Of a stretch of DNA of 64,000 nucleotides, positions 36,184 through 44,825 are shown in pieces; within the stretch, counting starts at the first letter, position 1; each line of letters starts with the position of its first letter. The notes under the pieces are model-generated. The model had not been told where the DNA came from. It saw only the letters and a program-made list of their open reading frames with translations, and did not search any database. The translations under genes were made by a program, and so were the position numbers. The stretch comes from GCA-020343675 sp964462945 (GTDB lineage Bacteria; Planctomycetota; Phycisphaerae; Sedimentisphaerales; Anaerobacaceae): positions 58,105 through 122,104 of the forward strand of contig CAYWZW010000007.1 in NCBI GenBank assembly GCA_964462945.1, written 5' to 3'.

Positions 36184-37182
36184 TCAATCGTTTCTCGGCG
36201 GGCTCTGCGGTGAATCGGATAAGAGGTGCTGCTGTGCCCAGATGGCAAGGCCTGAGCCTGCCAACAGGACCGCCCCGAAGAATAACTGCGTGATATTGAA
36301 CGACTCCCCGAAGACGACTGAGGAGATCGCTAGTACGATCGGCGGCTGGGCCAGGATCACCAAAGCGGGGATCGTTGCCCCGATGCGTTTCATCGCGGCG
36401 TAGTACAACGTATGAGCCAATGCAATTGCCATCACTGCGGAAATCACGACGCACGCCCACGCCGCACCGCCCATCCGCGTGCAATCGGCCAGCCTGCCGA
36501 AGAAAAGGGCGAACAAGCCAAGCCCCGCAACCGTGTAAATGCTCATCACGGAAAAACCGCTGCGAGAGTCGATGTCCCTAAACGCGATTTTCGCCGAGAT
36601 TGTGTATATGCCCCATGTAAAGGCTGCGGCCAGGGCAATCACGATGCCGGTCGTTGTCCGGGTCTGGTCAGGGTCCACTCTGTAGCACATGACGCCGACC
36701 AATCCGATGAGCGAAAGCGTCAATCCCATCCAGAAACGTTTGCTCTTGACCAGCGCTCTTTCATCGGGAAAGGCGATGAGCGAAAAAGCTGCGATCCATA
36801 AGATGTTCGTCTTGGTCAGCAGAACCATGAAGGCCGGGCCGATGTAGTAGAACGCCGCCGCCCACAAGCTCTGCATGACGACGTTGGCGGCTGCCGGCAC
36901 CAGGGCCCTTCGCCAGACCCTCGCGTCGAGGCGTTTTGCTCTTATAGAGAAAAGAAGGAATGGCAGCCAGAACAAACAGGCCACCGAATATCGCAGAAAA
37001 TTCTGCGTCCAGGAATCGAGATACCCGGTCAGGTACTTGATGAAGATCGCCCCCAGGGACCAGCCCAACAGCGAGCCAAGGCAGGCAAACGTCGCGGCGA
37101 TATTCAGCCTTCGACCGCGCTGGGAGCCTGCCCCTTCGACAGGCTCAGGGCAGGTTTTTCGAGTATTATCGTGCTCACTCAC
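36184..37182 (-). CDS. EamA/DMT-family transporter
   Basis: Ten-helix drug/metabolite transporter; 332 residues from the GTG at 37182, which lies seven bases from GGAG; an upstream GTG at 37224 is possible. Two EamA repeats: IKYLTGYLDSWTQNFLRYS in the first; AAAFTWGIYTISAKIAFRD and ALVILAQPPIVLAISSVVFG in the second, with a Glu (GESFNITQ) in the last hairpin. The N-terminal tail TCPEPVEGAGS is encoded by a palindromic repeat that has entered the gene. It follows lpxB by 54 bases on the same strand. Substrate unknown. Confidence 0.88.
   Translation of the reverse strand: MSEHDNTRKTCPEPVEGAGSQRGRRLNIAATFACLGSLLGWSLGAIFIKYLTGYLDSWTQNFLRYSVACLFWLPFLLFSIRAKRLDARVWRRALVPAAANVVMQSLWAAAFYYIGPAFMVLLTKTNILWIAAFSLIAFPDERALVKSKRFWMGLTLSLIGLVGVMCYRVDPDQTRTTTGIVIALAAAFTWGIYTISAKIAFRDIDSRSGFSVMSIYTVAGLGLFALFFGRLADCTRMGGAAWACVVISAVMAIALAHTLYYAAMKRIGATIPALVILAQPPIVLAISSVVFGESFNITQLFFGAVLLAGSGLAIWAQQHLLSDSPQSPPRND
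37131..37155. repeat. Palindromic repeat inside the EamA gene
   Basis: CCCTTCGACAGGCTCAGGGC on the plus strand; the minus strand reads CCTGAGCCTGTCGAAGGG, translated in frame as PEPVEG. Same family as 30652-30693 and 35934-35969. Confidence 0.7.
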
Positions 37183-37236
37183 TATGAATCTCCAGGCTTT
37201 GGACGGGATGTCCGGGACAGCCACGAAGCCTACAAC

Positions 37237-38376
37237 TTAACGCATCATCTCAACGGCGATCTTTGCCACCTCTTCGCAGGCTATTTTCTGGGTCAAAGGC
37301 TCGGTCAGCGCCGTCAGCGATCTGCTGATTCGGGCCAGCTCATCGCTGTCTTGAAGAAGCTGCTCAATGCTTGCCACAATCGGGTCGATGGAGCCGAAAT
37401 ACGGCATGAACTCCGGCACCAATTCTTCGCCGCTCAAGATATTGACCAGTGACAGGTACTTTGTCCTGACCAGCCAGCGTCCGACCAGATGCCAGAGAAT
37501 TCGGCTGGACTGATACATGATGACCATCGGGCAGCCGGCGGCCGCTACCTCCAGAGTCGCACTGCCGCTGGCCACAATCGAAAAGTCGGCTGCGCGGGCC
37601 GTGTTGTGGACCGAGTCAATGGCATATTGACATTCGAAGCCAGGCAGTTGTGCCGCCCGTAGAATCTTCTGCCGTTCGGCATCCACCGCCACGGCGACAA
37701 ATGTTGCGGCAGGGTATTTCTCCCTCAGGCGCAGTGCTATTTGCTGCATCGGACGCCAAAGTGAGTCGATCTCAGCCGGGCGCGAGCCGGGCATAATGGC
37801 AAATCTGGCGTTTTCCGGCCTGAAATCCGCATATCTCTCATGGTGGGTCGAGTCTATGTCCAATTCATCCAGCAGCGGGTTGCCCACGAAAACCGCATCC
37901 ACGCCTCTGCGACGGAACCAGTCCTGCTCGAAGAGCAACAGGCAGCAGAGCTTGTCGCAGTTCTTGCGGAGCTTGCCAATCCGCCAGCCGCCCCAGGCCC
38001 AAAGCTGCGGCGCAACGTAAAAAAGGGTCTTTATGCCCCTTCTCTTGGCGGCTTTCGCAACGTGAAAGTTGAAGGATGGGGAATCACAGACGATAACCAA
38101 ATCTACGCTATTCCTATCAAAATAGCGACTTATGCGCCTTGTCAGCTTGTAGAAATGAGCAACTTGAGCGAAGGCTTTATAGATCATGGCTGCTTTTCCG
38201 GCCGTGCTTTCCAGCAGCTCGCAGCCGGCCTGGGCCATCTTCGGACCTCCGGCTCCGACGAATTCGATGTCGTAACCCTTTTTATTTAAGGCATTTATCA
38301 AATCTGCACAGTGGGCATCTGCGCTCGGCTCAGCAGCGCTGATAAGAATGCGATATTTGTGCTTGTTACCTGGCAT
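37237..38376 (-). CDS. lpxB: Lipid-A-disaccharide synthase
   Basis: Condenses UDP-2,3-diacylglucosamine with lipid X to give the lipid A disaccharide, on the inner membrane. 379 residues, normal length. Family landmarks: ILISAAEPSADAHCADLI at the start, CDSPSFNFHVAKAAKRRGI, FYVAPQLWAWGGWR, and GSATLEVAAAGCPMVIMYQ. The ATG at 38376 follows AAAGGTGCCT. It implies a Gram-negative outer membrane with LPS. No other lpx genes are next to it. Confidence 0.95.
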   Translation of the reverse strand: MPGNKHKYRILISAAEPSADAHCADLINALNKKGYDIEFVGAGGPKMAQAGCELLESTAGKAAMIYKAFAQVAHFYKLTRRISRYFDRNSVDLVIVCDSPSFNFHVAKAAKRRGIKTLFYVAPQLWAWGGWRIGKLRKNCDKLCCLLLFEQDWFRRRGVDAVFVGNPLLDELDIDSTHHERYADFRPENARFAIMPGSRPAEIDSLWRPMQQIALRLREKYPAATFVAVAVDAERQKILRAAQLPGFECQYAIDSVHNTARAADFSIVASGSATLEVAAAGCPMVIMYQSSRILWHLVGRWLVRTKYLSLVNILSGEELVPEFMPYFGSIDPIVASIEQLLQDSDELARISRSLTALTEPLTQKIACEEVAKIAVEMMR

Positions 38377-39008
38377 AGGCACCTTTGTTACCAGGATTTC
38401 AGGAAAACAGCAATAGTTATTTCGGCCGGCGGAACCGGCAATCCAAAGCCGTTCGAAAGGCTGCTCTCAAGCAAAATTTGCACATTTTTCAATTTTCTTC
38501 AGATTTTTTCCGGATTTGTTATCAACATTTTGGTCCTCGGCATCGCTTGTTCAATAGAAGCGCTGGAGCAAGCGCAAAGCGGCTTGGATTCTGTTAGTTA
38601 AGGAAAGGGTGCGAGGAACTTGGCCCAGACAGCTTCTTGGGGCCGATTCCTGGCGATCCGTTTTTGATTGCGGTAGCCTGAGCATCTTGTTTGCCAATGC
38701 TGCCGCTGGACGCCGTATGCAGACGACCGAGAAGCCGCCCGCGGCGAATGTTGACTTACGATTTGTCATTCGGGGCTGGTACGCATCAGCAATGGGCGTT
38801 ATTGGGCGATTTTTGTTGACCGTGATGTGCAGGAACGTATAATTGTTATTGTGGCTTTTCGAATTTCCCCTGGCCTGTAGGGAGAAAGGAGAAAGAAAAA
38901 GGAGAAAAGGGTATTCACGATAGGCGGGTTTTTGCAGTTCTGATGCCATCGCTTTTAGTACGCGCGCAGTGCGCCATAAATACTAACAGTCCTTTGAGGA
39001 GTTGAGAA
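38377..39008. other. Divergent intergenic region
   Basis: 630 bases between lpxB and the P-domain protein. A strong plus-strand promoter lies at 38816 (listed). A purine-rich stretch (gggagaaaggagaaagaaaa) is at about 38880-38900. No gene found. Confidence 0.5.
38816..38843 (+). promoter_or_regulatory. Sigma-70-like promoter
   Basis: TTGACC at 38816, 16 bases, TATAAT at 38838. It would drive the P-domain protein gene with a leader of about 160 bases. Confidence 0.6.
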
Positions 39009-41216
39009 ATGAAACGCGAAATTCAATTGTGTCGAGCGCGAACGCGCCGAGGATCCGGGGTGGGAAGCATTGGCGTGGACGATGGGAGGAATCCGCCCGC
39101 GAACACGTTTGCGTCAAACTGCCTTTCCATTCTTGCGATTCTACTGATCACTGTCACTTGCCTTGCGCTTCCCATCCGGGCAGAGTCGGACAGTACCGAC
39201 TGGGGGATAATGGCTGCACGCAGCAAGGAATATGCGTCAGGAGATGTGCCGAAAGAAATCCCGGGCAGGGGAACAGTGAACTCGACCCTGGCCGTCACGG
39301 ATGCGGGCCCCATTGTGGACTTGAATGTGAAGGTCAATATCACCCATCCGTATGATGCAGACCTGGATATCTATCTTATCGCGCCGGACGGCACGCGCGT
39401 CGAGCTGTTCACGGACGTCGGAGGCGAATCGGCTAATTTTGAGGATACGATACTCGATGATGAGGCGTCGGAGTCGATCGCCGACGGTTCGGGGCCCTTT
39501 GCCGGGTTGTATCGTCCGGAAGGAAGTCTTGCTGGTTTAAAAACCAAAGACGTTGCCGGCACCTGGACGCTTGAAGTCACGGATGACTGGAGCACCAGCC
39601 GCGCCGGGACCCTGAACTCGTGGAGTTTGATTGTGACGCTCGAGCTCAAGGAGCCGCTGCCCGCGCCGGTGATTCATGCTGAATCCAGCGTTCCCGGGGG
39701 AATCCGCGACACCATTCGCTGGGATGACACCGGCCAGGTCCAGCAGTATGACTCAACGGTCGCGCAAGCCATTCCTGATCAGGGCACGGCAGCACCTACG
39801 CTGGTTATCGAAGACTTTGGCATGATCGAGGACCTAAACGTCAAGCTGAACATTACTCACGGATTGGATTCAGACCTGGACGTGTTTCTTGTCGCTCCCG
39901 ATGGAAAGACGCGCGTTGAGCTATTCACCGACGTCGGAGGACTGGGCGACAATTTCACGGACACGATTCTCGATGACGAAGCGCCGCTGTTGATTACGGG
40001 AGGTTCGGCTCCCTTTACGGGGACCTATCGCCCCGAAGGCAGGCTTTCCGATCTGATCGGCAAAGATATCCATGGGACGTGGACGCTCGAAGTGACCGAC
40101 GATTCACTGCTCTCATCAGGAACGTTGAATTCATGGTCTCTGTTTGTGGACGTGGCAGACGCGCTCTACTGTGCCGAGTGTGCAACCGACGCACAGTTCA
40201 ACAGCGTCATAGCCGACAGCGGCTGGATAATCGACAGAAGCTACACGTTCGCCGGGCTGGACCCGAACGCGCAGCACTGGTTTCGGGCGAAGGCCAGGCC
40301 GCTGGAGACGTGGTGTCAAACCAGCCAGTCTGATTTTCAAACCGATACTGTGACGGGTGTGGAAATCACCAGTGATGGCGACGTCGCACTGGTCAAAGGC
40401 AGCGGCCTCGGCCCACAGGTCAACGTCATTCAGAACCCCAGCTTCGAGCTGGATGGTGGATGGGGTGGCGCCAGCAATAATCCCATCCTGGCCATACTTG
40501 GTCTCGGCATTTGGACGGGTCTCTGGACGTCGGACGGCAGTTGGGCCGGCGGCACAGTGTTCGACCAGGCCTTCACGTTCCCGACAGGGAGTTATGCGTA
40601 TCTGTTGCAGCGGGACATAGATTGGACGGGCGTTGGGACGCTCGTGTTTGACTATTGTAGTTACAATGGCGCCGAGATGAGATCGCAGGCGCTTATTGGA
40701 GATCAGGAAGTCTGGTCCCACACTCATACCAACGAATGGAGAGCGGCACACTACGATGTGGCGGTCGATGTTTCAGGTATTACCGGTCGCAAGGACTTGA
40801 AACTCCGGGTCGAGGTCATTAGGTCGGGAACGAATGCGGCGGTGCTATGGGACAAGCTGCGAACCTACGGCCCCGGCGGCTACGGGGCGCCCGGCAGCAT
40901 CGTCTCGACTCCAATTCGCCTTAATGACGGTGACACATGGGACATCCTGGGATTTAATGCAACGATGCCGGTGGGAACGGCACTGACAGTTGACGTGTTG
41001 CCGGCAAGCGGCTCGACTCCAACCCCGGGTTATGTTAACGTTCTCAGCGGGGCCGATCTGAGCGGTCTGGCTGAAGGAAACATCAGACTGCGGGCGAATC
41101 TGTCAACGAGCAACATCGCCGTCACACCGGTCCTGCACGAGTGGTCGGTCAGCTACACGGATGCGGCCCGTCAAAGCGCCTGGTCCAATGTGGAGTCTTC
41201 CGTGCCTGCCCAGTAG
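39009..41216 (+). CDS. Exported protein with two proprotein-convertase P-domains
   Basis: 735 residues. A polar N-terminal region precedes a hydrophobic segment (CLSILAILLITVTCLALP, about 38-57) ending in an Ala-x-Ala-like site. Two P-domain copies (about 75-215 and 225-375) share VKVNITHPYDADLDIYLIAP / VKLNITHGLDSDLDVFLVAP, RVELFTDVGG, and GTWTLEVTDD...LNSWSLxV. P-domains normally sit after subtilisin-like proteases; no protease motif is seen here. The rest (about 470-735) has a carbohydrate-binding-like NPSFELDGGWGG segment. Start ATG after GAGGAGTTGAGAA; a terminator follows. Confidence 0.82.
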   Translation: MKREIQLCRARTRRGSGVGSIGVDDGRNPPANTFASNCLSILAILLITVTCLALPIRAESDSTDWGIMAARSKEYASGDVPKEIPGRGTVNSTLAVTDAGPIVDLNVKVNITHPYDADLDIYLIAPDGTRVELFTDVGGESANFEDTILDDEASESIADGSGPFAGLYRPEGSLAGLKTKDVAGTWTLEVTDDWSTSRAGTLNSWSLIVTLELKEPLPAPVIHAESSVPGGIRDTIRWDDTGQVQQYDSTVAQAIPDQGTAAPTLVIEDFGMIEDLNVKLNITHGLDSDLDVFLVAPDGKTRVELFTDVGGLGDNFTDTILDDEAPLLITGGSAPFTGTYRPEGRLSDLIGKDIHGTWTLEVTDDSLLSSGTLNSWSLFVDVADALYCAECATDAQFNSVIADSGWIIDRSYTFAGLDPNAQHWFRAKARPLETWCQTSQSDFQTDTVTGVEITSDGDVALVKGSGLGPQVNVIQNPSFELDGGWGGASNNPILAILGLGIWTGLWTSDGSWAGGTVFDQAFTFPTGSYAYLLQRDIDWTGVGTLVFDYCSYNGAEMRSQALIGDQEVWSHTHTNEWRAAHYDVAVDVSGITGRKDLKLRVEVIRSGTNAAVLWDKLRTYGPGGYGAPGSIVSTPIRLNDGDTWDILGFNATMPVGTALTVDVLPASGSTPTPGYVNVLSGADLSGLAEGNIRLRANLSTSNIAVTPVLHEWSVSYTDAARQSAWSNVESSVPAQ

Positions 41217-41274
41217 AACAGGCTGAACAATTTTAACGGCAACGAGGAAATTCATGCTGCCGAACAAGGGCAAA

Positions 41275-41320
41275 GGGGGCTGCAAGGTTGTGGCTTGCAG
41301 TCCCCGGTTGCTCTGTTTTC
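41275..41320 (+). terminator. Hairpin downstream of the P-domain gene
   Basis: GGGGGCTGCAAG pairs with CTTGCAGTCCCC (12 bp with one G-T pair, seven-base loop), followed by GGTTGCTCTGTTTTC. Stem is strong; the U-tract is interrupted. Confidence 0.6.
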
Positions 41321-41480
41321 TCGCATAGCGCCGAAAACAGGGGCCTAACATCATCTCATCGGAAAAAACAGGACGTGGCAGTTTTCGAGTGAAATCTATA
41401 AGTCCATAAAAGGAAAGACCTTACGTTTATTATGGAGGATTAGAAAAGCTGTTCTGCAAAGGGTCCTGCCGCCTGAGAGC

Positions 41481-41509
41481 TTGACTTTTGATCCAATCGC
41501 CTGTATTGT
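41481..41509 (+). promoter_or_regulatory. Sigma-70-like promoter for the sigma factor gene
   Basis: TTGACT at 41481, 17 bases, TATTGT at 41504, about 98 bases before the ECF sigma factor start. Confidence 0.45.
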
Positions 41510-41606
41510 ATATAGCGTCCACCTATGATGCTGTCTCAAAGGATGAAGCGAAGCTGTTTTGTGGGATGTTGACGGCTTGATGCTGGGTTTCTTGCGATTG
41601 GATTAA

Positions 41607-42179
41607 ATGTTTGACGCGGACATAAGCATGCTCAGCGGGAATAATGGAACAGAAATCCATAGGCGAGTAGGGTTGGCGGCGGAAGTCTTCGGCAAGTATG
41701 GCGATGAAATCCGGGCCATAATCCGTTTTAACGTCAAAGACAGATCAAAGGCAGAGGATGTTTTTCAGGATTTTTTTGTTTCACTCGTGCGTGCTCCGAT
41801 TCCTCCGCATATCGAGGACGTTAAAACGTATCTTTATAGAGCCGTCACAAATGAGGTTATCGATAGCTCCCGCCAAGCAAGAAATTTCCAGGACGGCATA
41901 GAGAGGTACGCCGAATGTCGAAGGTACGACACGATAGAGGAAGACCCCCAAAACAACGTTATCCAGGCGGAAGAGGCAGGAAGAATGTTTCAGTTGATTG
42001 AAAGCCGATTGTCCAAACAACAGGCGGCAGTCGTCGTTCAGCGGTACGGCAACGGCCTCAGTACGACCGATACGGCCAGGAGGCTGCGGGTGGGCAAGAG
42101 AAGCGTCTCCCGATATCTTTCAATGGCAAGAAAGAGAATGCGGAAGTTTATTCCTGAGAACAGGAGCGATACCAAATGA
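41607..42179 (+). CDS. ECF-family RNA polymerase sigma factor
   Basis: 190 residues. Region 2: AEVFGKYGDEIRAIIRFNVKD and AEDVFQDFFVSLVRAP; region 4: LSKQQAAVVVQRYGNGLSTT then a helix-turn-helix DTARRLRVGKRSVSRYLSMA. No region 3 or C-terminal extension. The ATG at 41607 has no ribosome site; ATG at 41628 is possible. Its stop overlaps the start of the next gene (ATGA), which suggests that gene encodes its regulator. Its regulon is unknown. Confidence 0.88.
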   Translation: MFDADISMLSGNNGTEIHRRVGLAAEVFGKYGDEIRAIIRFNVKDRSKAEDVFQDFFVSLVRAPIPPHIEDVKTYLYRAVTNEVIDSSRQARNFQDGIERYAECRRYDTIEEDPQNNVIQAEEAGRMFQLIESRLSKQQAAVVVQRYGNGLSTTDTARRLRVGKRSVSRYLSMARKRMRKFIPENRSDTK

Positions 42180-43918
42180 TTTCTCATAATCCCTACTCAA
42201 ATTGCATGAACGCTCGGCTATACTACTATGATTTCCTGAGTGAAAGAACCAGGAGAGTCATTCCTGAGAGCGCGCTGGCCCATATCACCCAGTGCTTGGA
42301 TTGCAAGGTCGAGATAGACAGGTTGGAAATGATGCTCCTGCACGTGGACCGGGGCGTTGAAAGCGAGCAGAGGCGGAAGGATTCTGCGATCAGCACTCTT
42401 CTGAAACTCCATTTCGCTTTCATAGGCGAACCGGTAAAATGCAGCACGGTAAGACCATTTCTCGCCAGCATGGCTGATCCGGTTTTGAAAATACGCGTAC
42501 CGACCCCCATAAGTATGCACATTGACAAGTGCCGGGCATGCTCCGGCGACCTGCTGACCCTGCGGGACTTGCACCTCACGCACAAACAGTTGTGCCGCTT
42601 GGGCCAGCTCCTGGCAGAGGAGCCGACGGGAGGTACCGCGAGCTGTTCACAGGCCCGCGCGGCCATCCCGACTGTCGTTTCCATGGTTTTTCGCGAGACA
42701 AACGCGGAAACATTGAAACATCTGTGCACCTGCCCGAATTGTCGCAAACAGTTGCATAAGTGCCGCGAAGCGGCCCGCCGAGAATTGCTGCGTGATGGAG
42801 CAGCCCAGGGCGAGTTCCCTTGTGAAGCGGTCCGCGCCAGCGATATTTACGACTACGCTCTGCCTTACGGGATTGACCCGGCCAACGACCAGTATGCTGA
42901 ATTCCGCGAGCCCCTTGCCGCACATTTGCGAAGCTGCCCGGCCTGCCTGGGCAAGGTACAGGAGCTTCATCGCACGGTCAGCGGCATTGCCGAGCGGCCT
43001 GAAACTGAGGTCGTCACGGTATATCATCTGGACGAGCCGGTTGAGGCCCAACTTGTCACGGCGGAGCGACCAGCCGCAGCCGGGCCGCTCAGTGGTTCCG
43101 GTGAGCTTGGCGCCGGGTCTGCGATAAGGGTGAAAACAGCAGGCCGTGAAGATATCGCGGCCGCCGGGCAGCCCGCGGCGACCGTCGATTTTGCCGCCCG
43201 CTTGAAACGGAGAGTCCGGGCATTGAATGTGAAACCTCTGCTCAAAGCCAGCGCAGTTGCGGCCGTCATACTATTAGGGGTGGCTTTGCTGCTCAACGCA
43301 CCGACCGCCAAAGCAGTTACATTAGATCAGGTGTACAGAGCCGTCGAGAAAGTCAGAAACGTCTATATCGCAACGTTCTCCCCGGACAAAGCAGAACCCC
43401 TGCAGGAGAAGTGGGTATCACGTTCTCTGAACATCTATGTGTCGAAAGCTGGAAACGTATCGGCCTTGTCAGATGTTGGAAATAAGCTTAGAAAAACAAG
43501 GCACTCAGGGAGCGGCTCGGTGGCAGTGACGCCGCTGTCGGACGAGGCGTGTGCCGAAACGGAGAAGACGATTGCTGGCTATCTGGACTTGCTGCCCTTC
43601 GCACACATGTCCGTTGTGCCTAAAGATGCCAGTTGGAGCCGCGCCGGTGACGATGCCTCAAGAGTTGCCGCCGAGAGCGGCGAAATATATGATCTCACGT
43701 GGACCGATAAGAGCTACGGAGGCTCTCCAGTATTCTGGCGGCTGCGCTATTTTATTGACCCTCAAACAGGCCTGCCCAACAAGGTTGAGCGATACAGAAA
43801 GTCGTCTGACACCGGTCAATACACTTTGCAGGCGGAGATGATAGTTGAACGTCTGAGCGACAGCAGAATACTGGCTGCTGTTGAAGAGGCTTTTCCTGGG
43901 TCTGTTTCACTGAGGTGA
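42176..43918 (+). CDS. Membrane anti-sigma factor candidate with four HxxxCxxC fingers
   Basis: 580 residues, overlapping the sigma gene by four bases. The cytoplasmic part has four zinc-finger cores: H36-C40-C43, H115-C119-C122, H182-C186-C189 and H250-C254-C257, each of the zf-HC2/anti-sigma form; normal anti-sigma factors have one. A single membrane helix (about 357-374) follows, then a periplasmic domain of about 200 residues with LDQVYRAVEKVRNVYIATF near its start, similar in look to LolA/DUF-type periplasmic domains. Likely binds the preceding sigma factor and releases it on an envelope signal; inference. Confidence 0.78.
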   Translation: MISHNPYSNCMNARLYYYDFLSERTRRVIPESALAHITQCLDCKVEIDRLEMMLLHVDRGVESEQRRKDSAISTLLKLHFAFIGEPVKCSTVRPFLASMADPVLKIRVPTPISMHIDKCRACSGDLLTLRDLHLTHKQLCRLGQLLAEEPTGGTASCSQARAAIPTVVSMVFRETNAETLKHLCTCPNCRKQLHKCREAARRELLRDGAAQGEFPCEAVRASDIYDYALPYGIDPANDQYAEFREPLAAHLRSCPACLGKVQELHRTVSGIAERPETEVVTVYHLDEPVEAQLVTAERPAAAGPLSGSGELGAGSAIRVKTAGREDIAAAGQPAATVDFAARLKRRVRALNVKPLLKASAVAAVILLGVALLLNAPTAKAVTLDQVYRAVEKVRNVYIATFSPDKAEPLQEKWVSRSLNIYVSKAGNVSALSDVGNKLRKTRHSGSGSVAVTPLSDEACAETEKTIAGYLDLLPFAHMSVVPKDASWSRAGDDASRVAAESGEIYDLTWTDKSYGGSPVFWRLRYFIDPQTGLPNKVERYRKSSDTGQYTLQAEMIVERLSDSRILAAVEEAFPGSVSLR

Positions 43919-44695
43919 CCAGAGGGGGCTTCTATTCGTATAGGCGTCGGCCGTTTTCTCGACAAACAAATCGTCGGCTTTTGTGGCACTGATGTGGCCG
44001 TCCGCGAATCCGATGTTGACGGTCTTGTTCGGATGGCGACCGTACAAGGCATCCCGCTGCTGACCCGGCAGCAGCTTCCTGTTTTTGTTGATTTCAAGAC
44101 CAGACACATAGGCAGTGGCTTCTCCTGGGGAACTAGCAGGAGTGGGCGGAGGGACTTCTGTCGCGTGCCACCAGCTTATCATGCTGTAGCCGCAGTCAAC
44201 AATGAGCAGGGTCCGGCTGGGCTGCGGTATGTCGCTGTTTGCCAAAGGTGTTCCGACAAATTCTTCGCTTCGGCTCTGAGTATCGTCGGGGCTTCTGCAT
44301 ATTGAGAGGTTCACGCCGTAGTTTCCGTAGAGGATACAACTCTGCAGCCTCGGATGGCCCAGCGATTTCGAGGGGCAGCGAAAGATGGCGCTATCCATGT
44401 CATTGTAGCCTTCCAGAAAGTGGAACCACCACCATCCCATTCTATCGTAGGTGGGACTGCCGACATAGCCGCCTGGGGGCGGAGTGAAACTATCGAAAAA
44501 ACCGTGTGGGAACGTCTGGTTGTCGTTTTCGTACATGGTCAGACCAAGCGTCAACTGCTTAATGCGCGAGCCGCATAGGAGTGCTCTGGCTCGCTGCCTT
44601 GAGCCGTGCAACACGGGGATCAACAGGGCTGTAAGAAGAGCAATAATGGCAATGACAATAAGTAGCTCAATGAGAGTAAAGCCGGGGCGCTTCAT
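43907..44695 (-). CDS. Prepilin-domain H-X9-DG protein
   Basis: 262 residues. N-terminal type III signal FTLIELLIVIAIIALLTALL after a four-residue leader, CGSRIKQLTLGLTMYENDNQ following, and the C-terminal H-x9-DG motif RHPNKTVNIGFADGH. These proteins are hugely expanded in Planctomycetota and are thought to be pseudopilin-like surface proteins. No ribosome site is seen before the ATG at 44695. Its stop overlaps the end of the convergent anti-sigma gene by 12 bases. Confidence 0.9.
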   Translation of the reverse strand: MKRPGFTLIELLIVIAIIALLTALLIPVLHGSRQRARALLCGSRIKQLTLGLTMYENDNQTFPHGFFDSFTPPPGGYVGSPTYDRMGWWWFHFLEGYNDMDSAIFRCPSKSLGHPRLQSCILYGNYGVNLSICRSPDDTQSRSEEFVGTPLANSDIPQPSRTLLIVDCGYSMISWWHATEVPPPTPASSPGEATAYVSGLEINKNRKLLPGQQRDALYGRHPNKTVNIGFADGHISATKADDLFVEKTADAYTNRSPLWSPQ

Positions 44696-44768
44696 AATCG
44701 CATATTCTACGATTGCCTTTCTGACGAGTCAACGCAGATTGAGACAACCCTTATGGCAGAGCATCAAG

Positions 44769-44803
44769 AAAGGCAGGCGATCTATGAGTTCTCACCTGCC
44801 TTT
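44769..44803 (-). terminator. Terminator of the C39-peptidase-like gene
   Basis: AAAGGCAGG pairs with CCTGCCTTT; on the minus strand it is followed by CTTGATG and preceded by A-rich sequence. It lies 22 bases after the stop at 44826. Confidence 0.7.
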
Positions 44804-44825
44804 CCTTGCTGCTTTGTCTGCTTTG

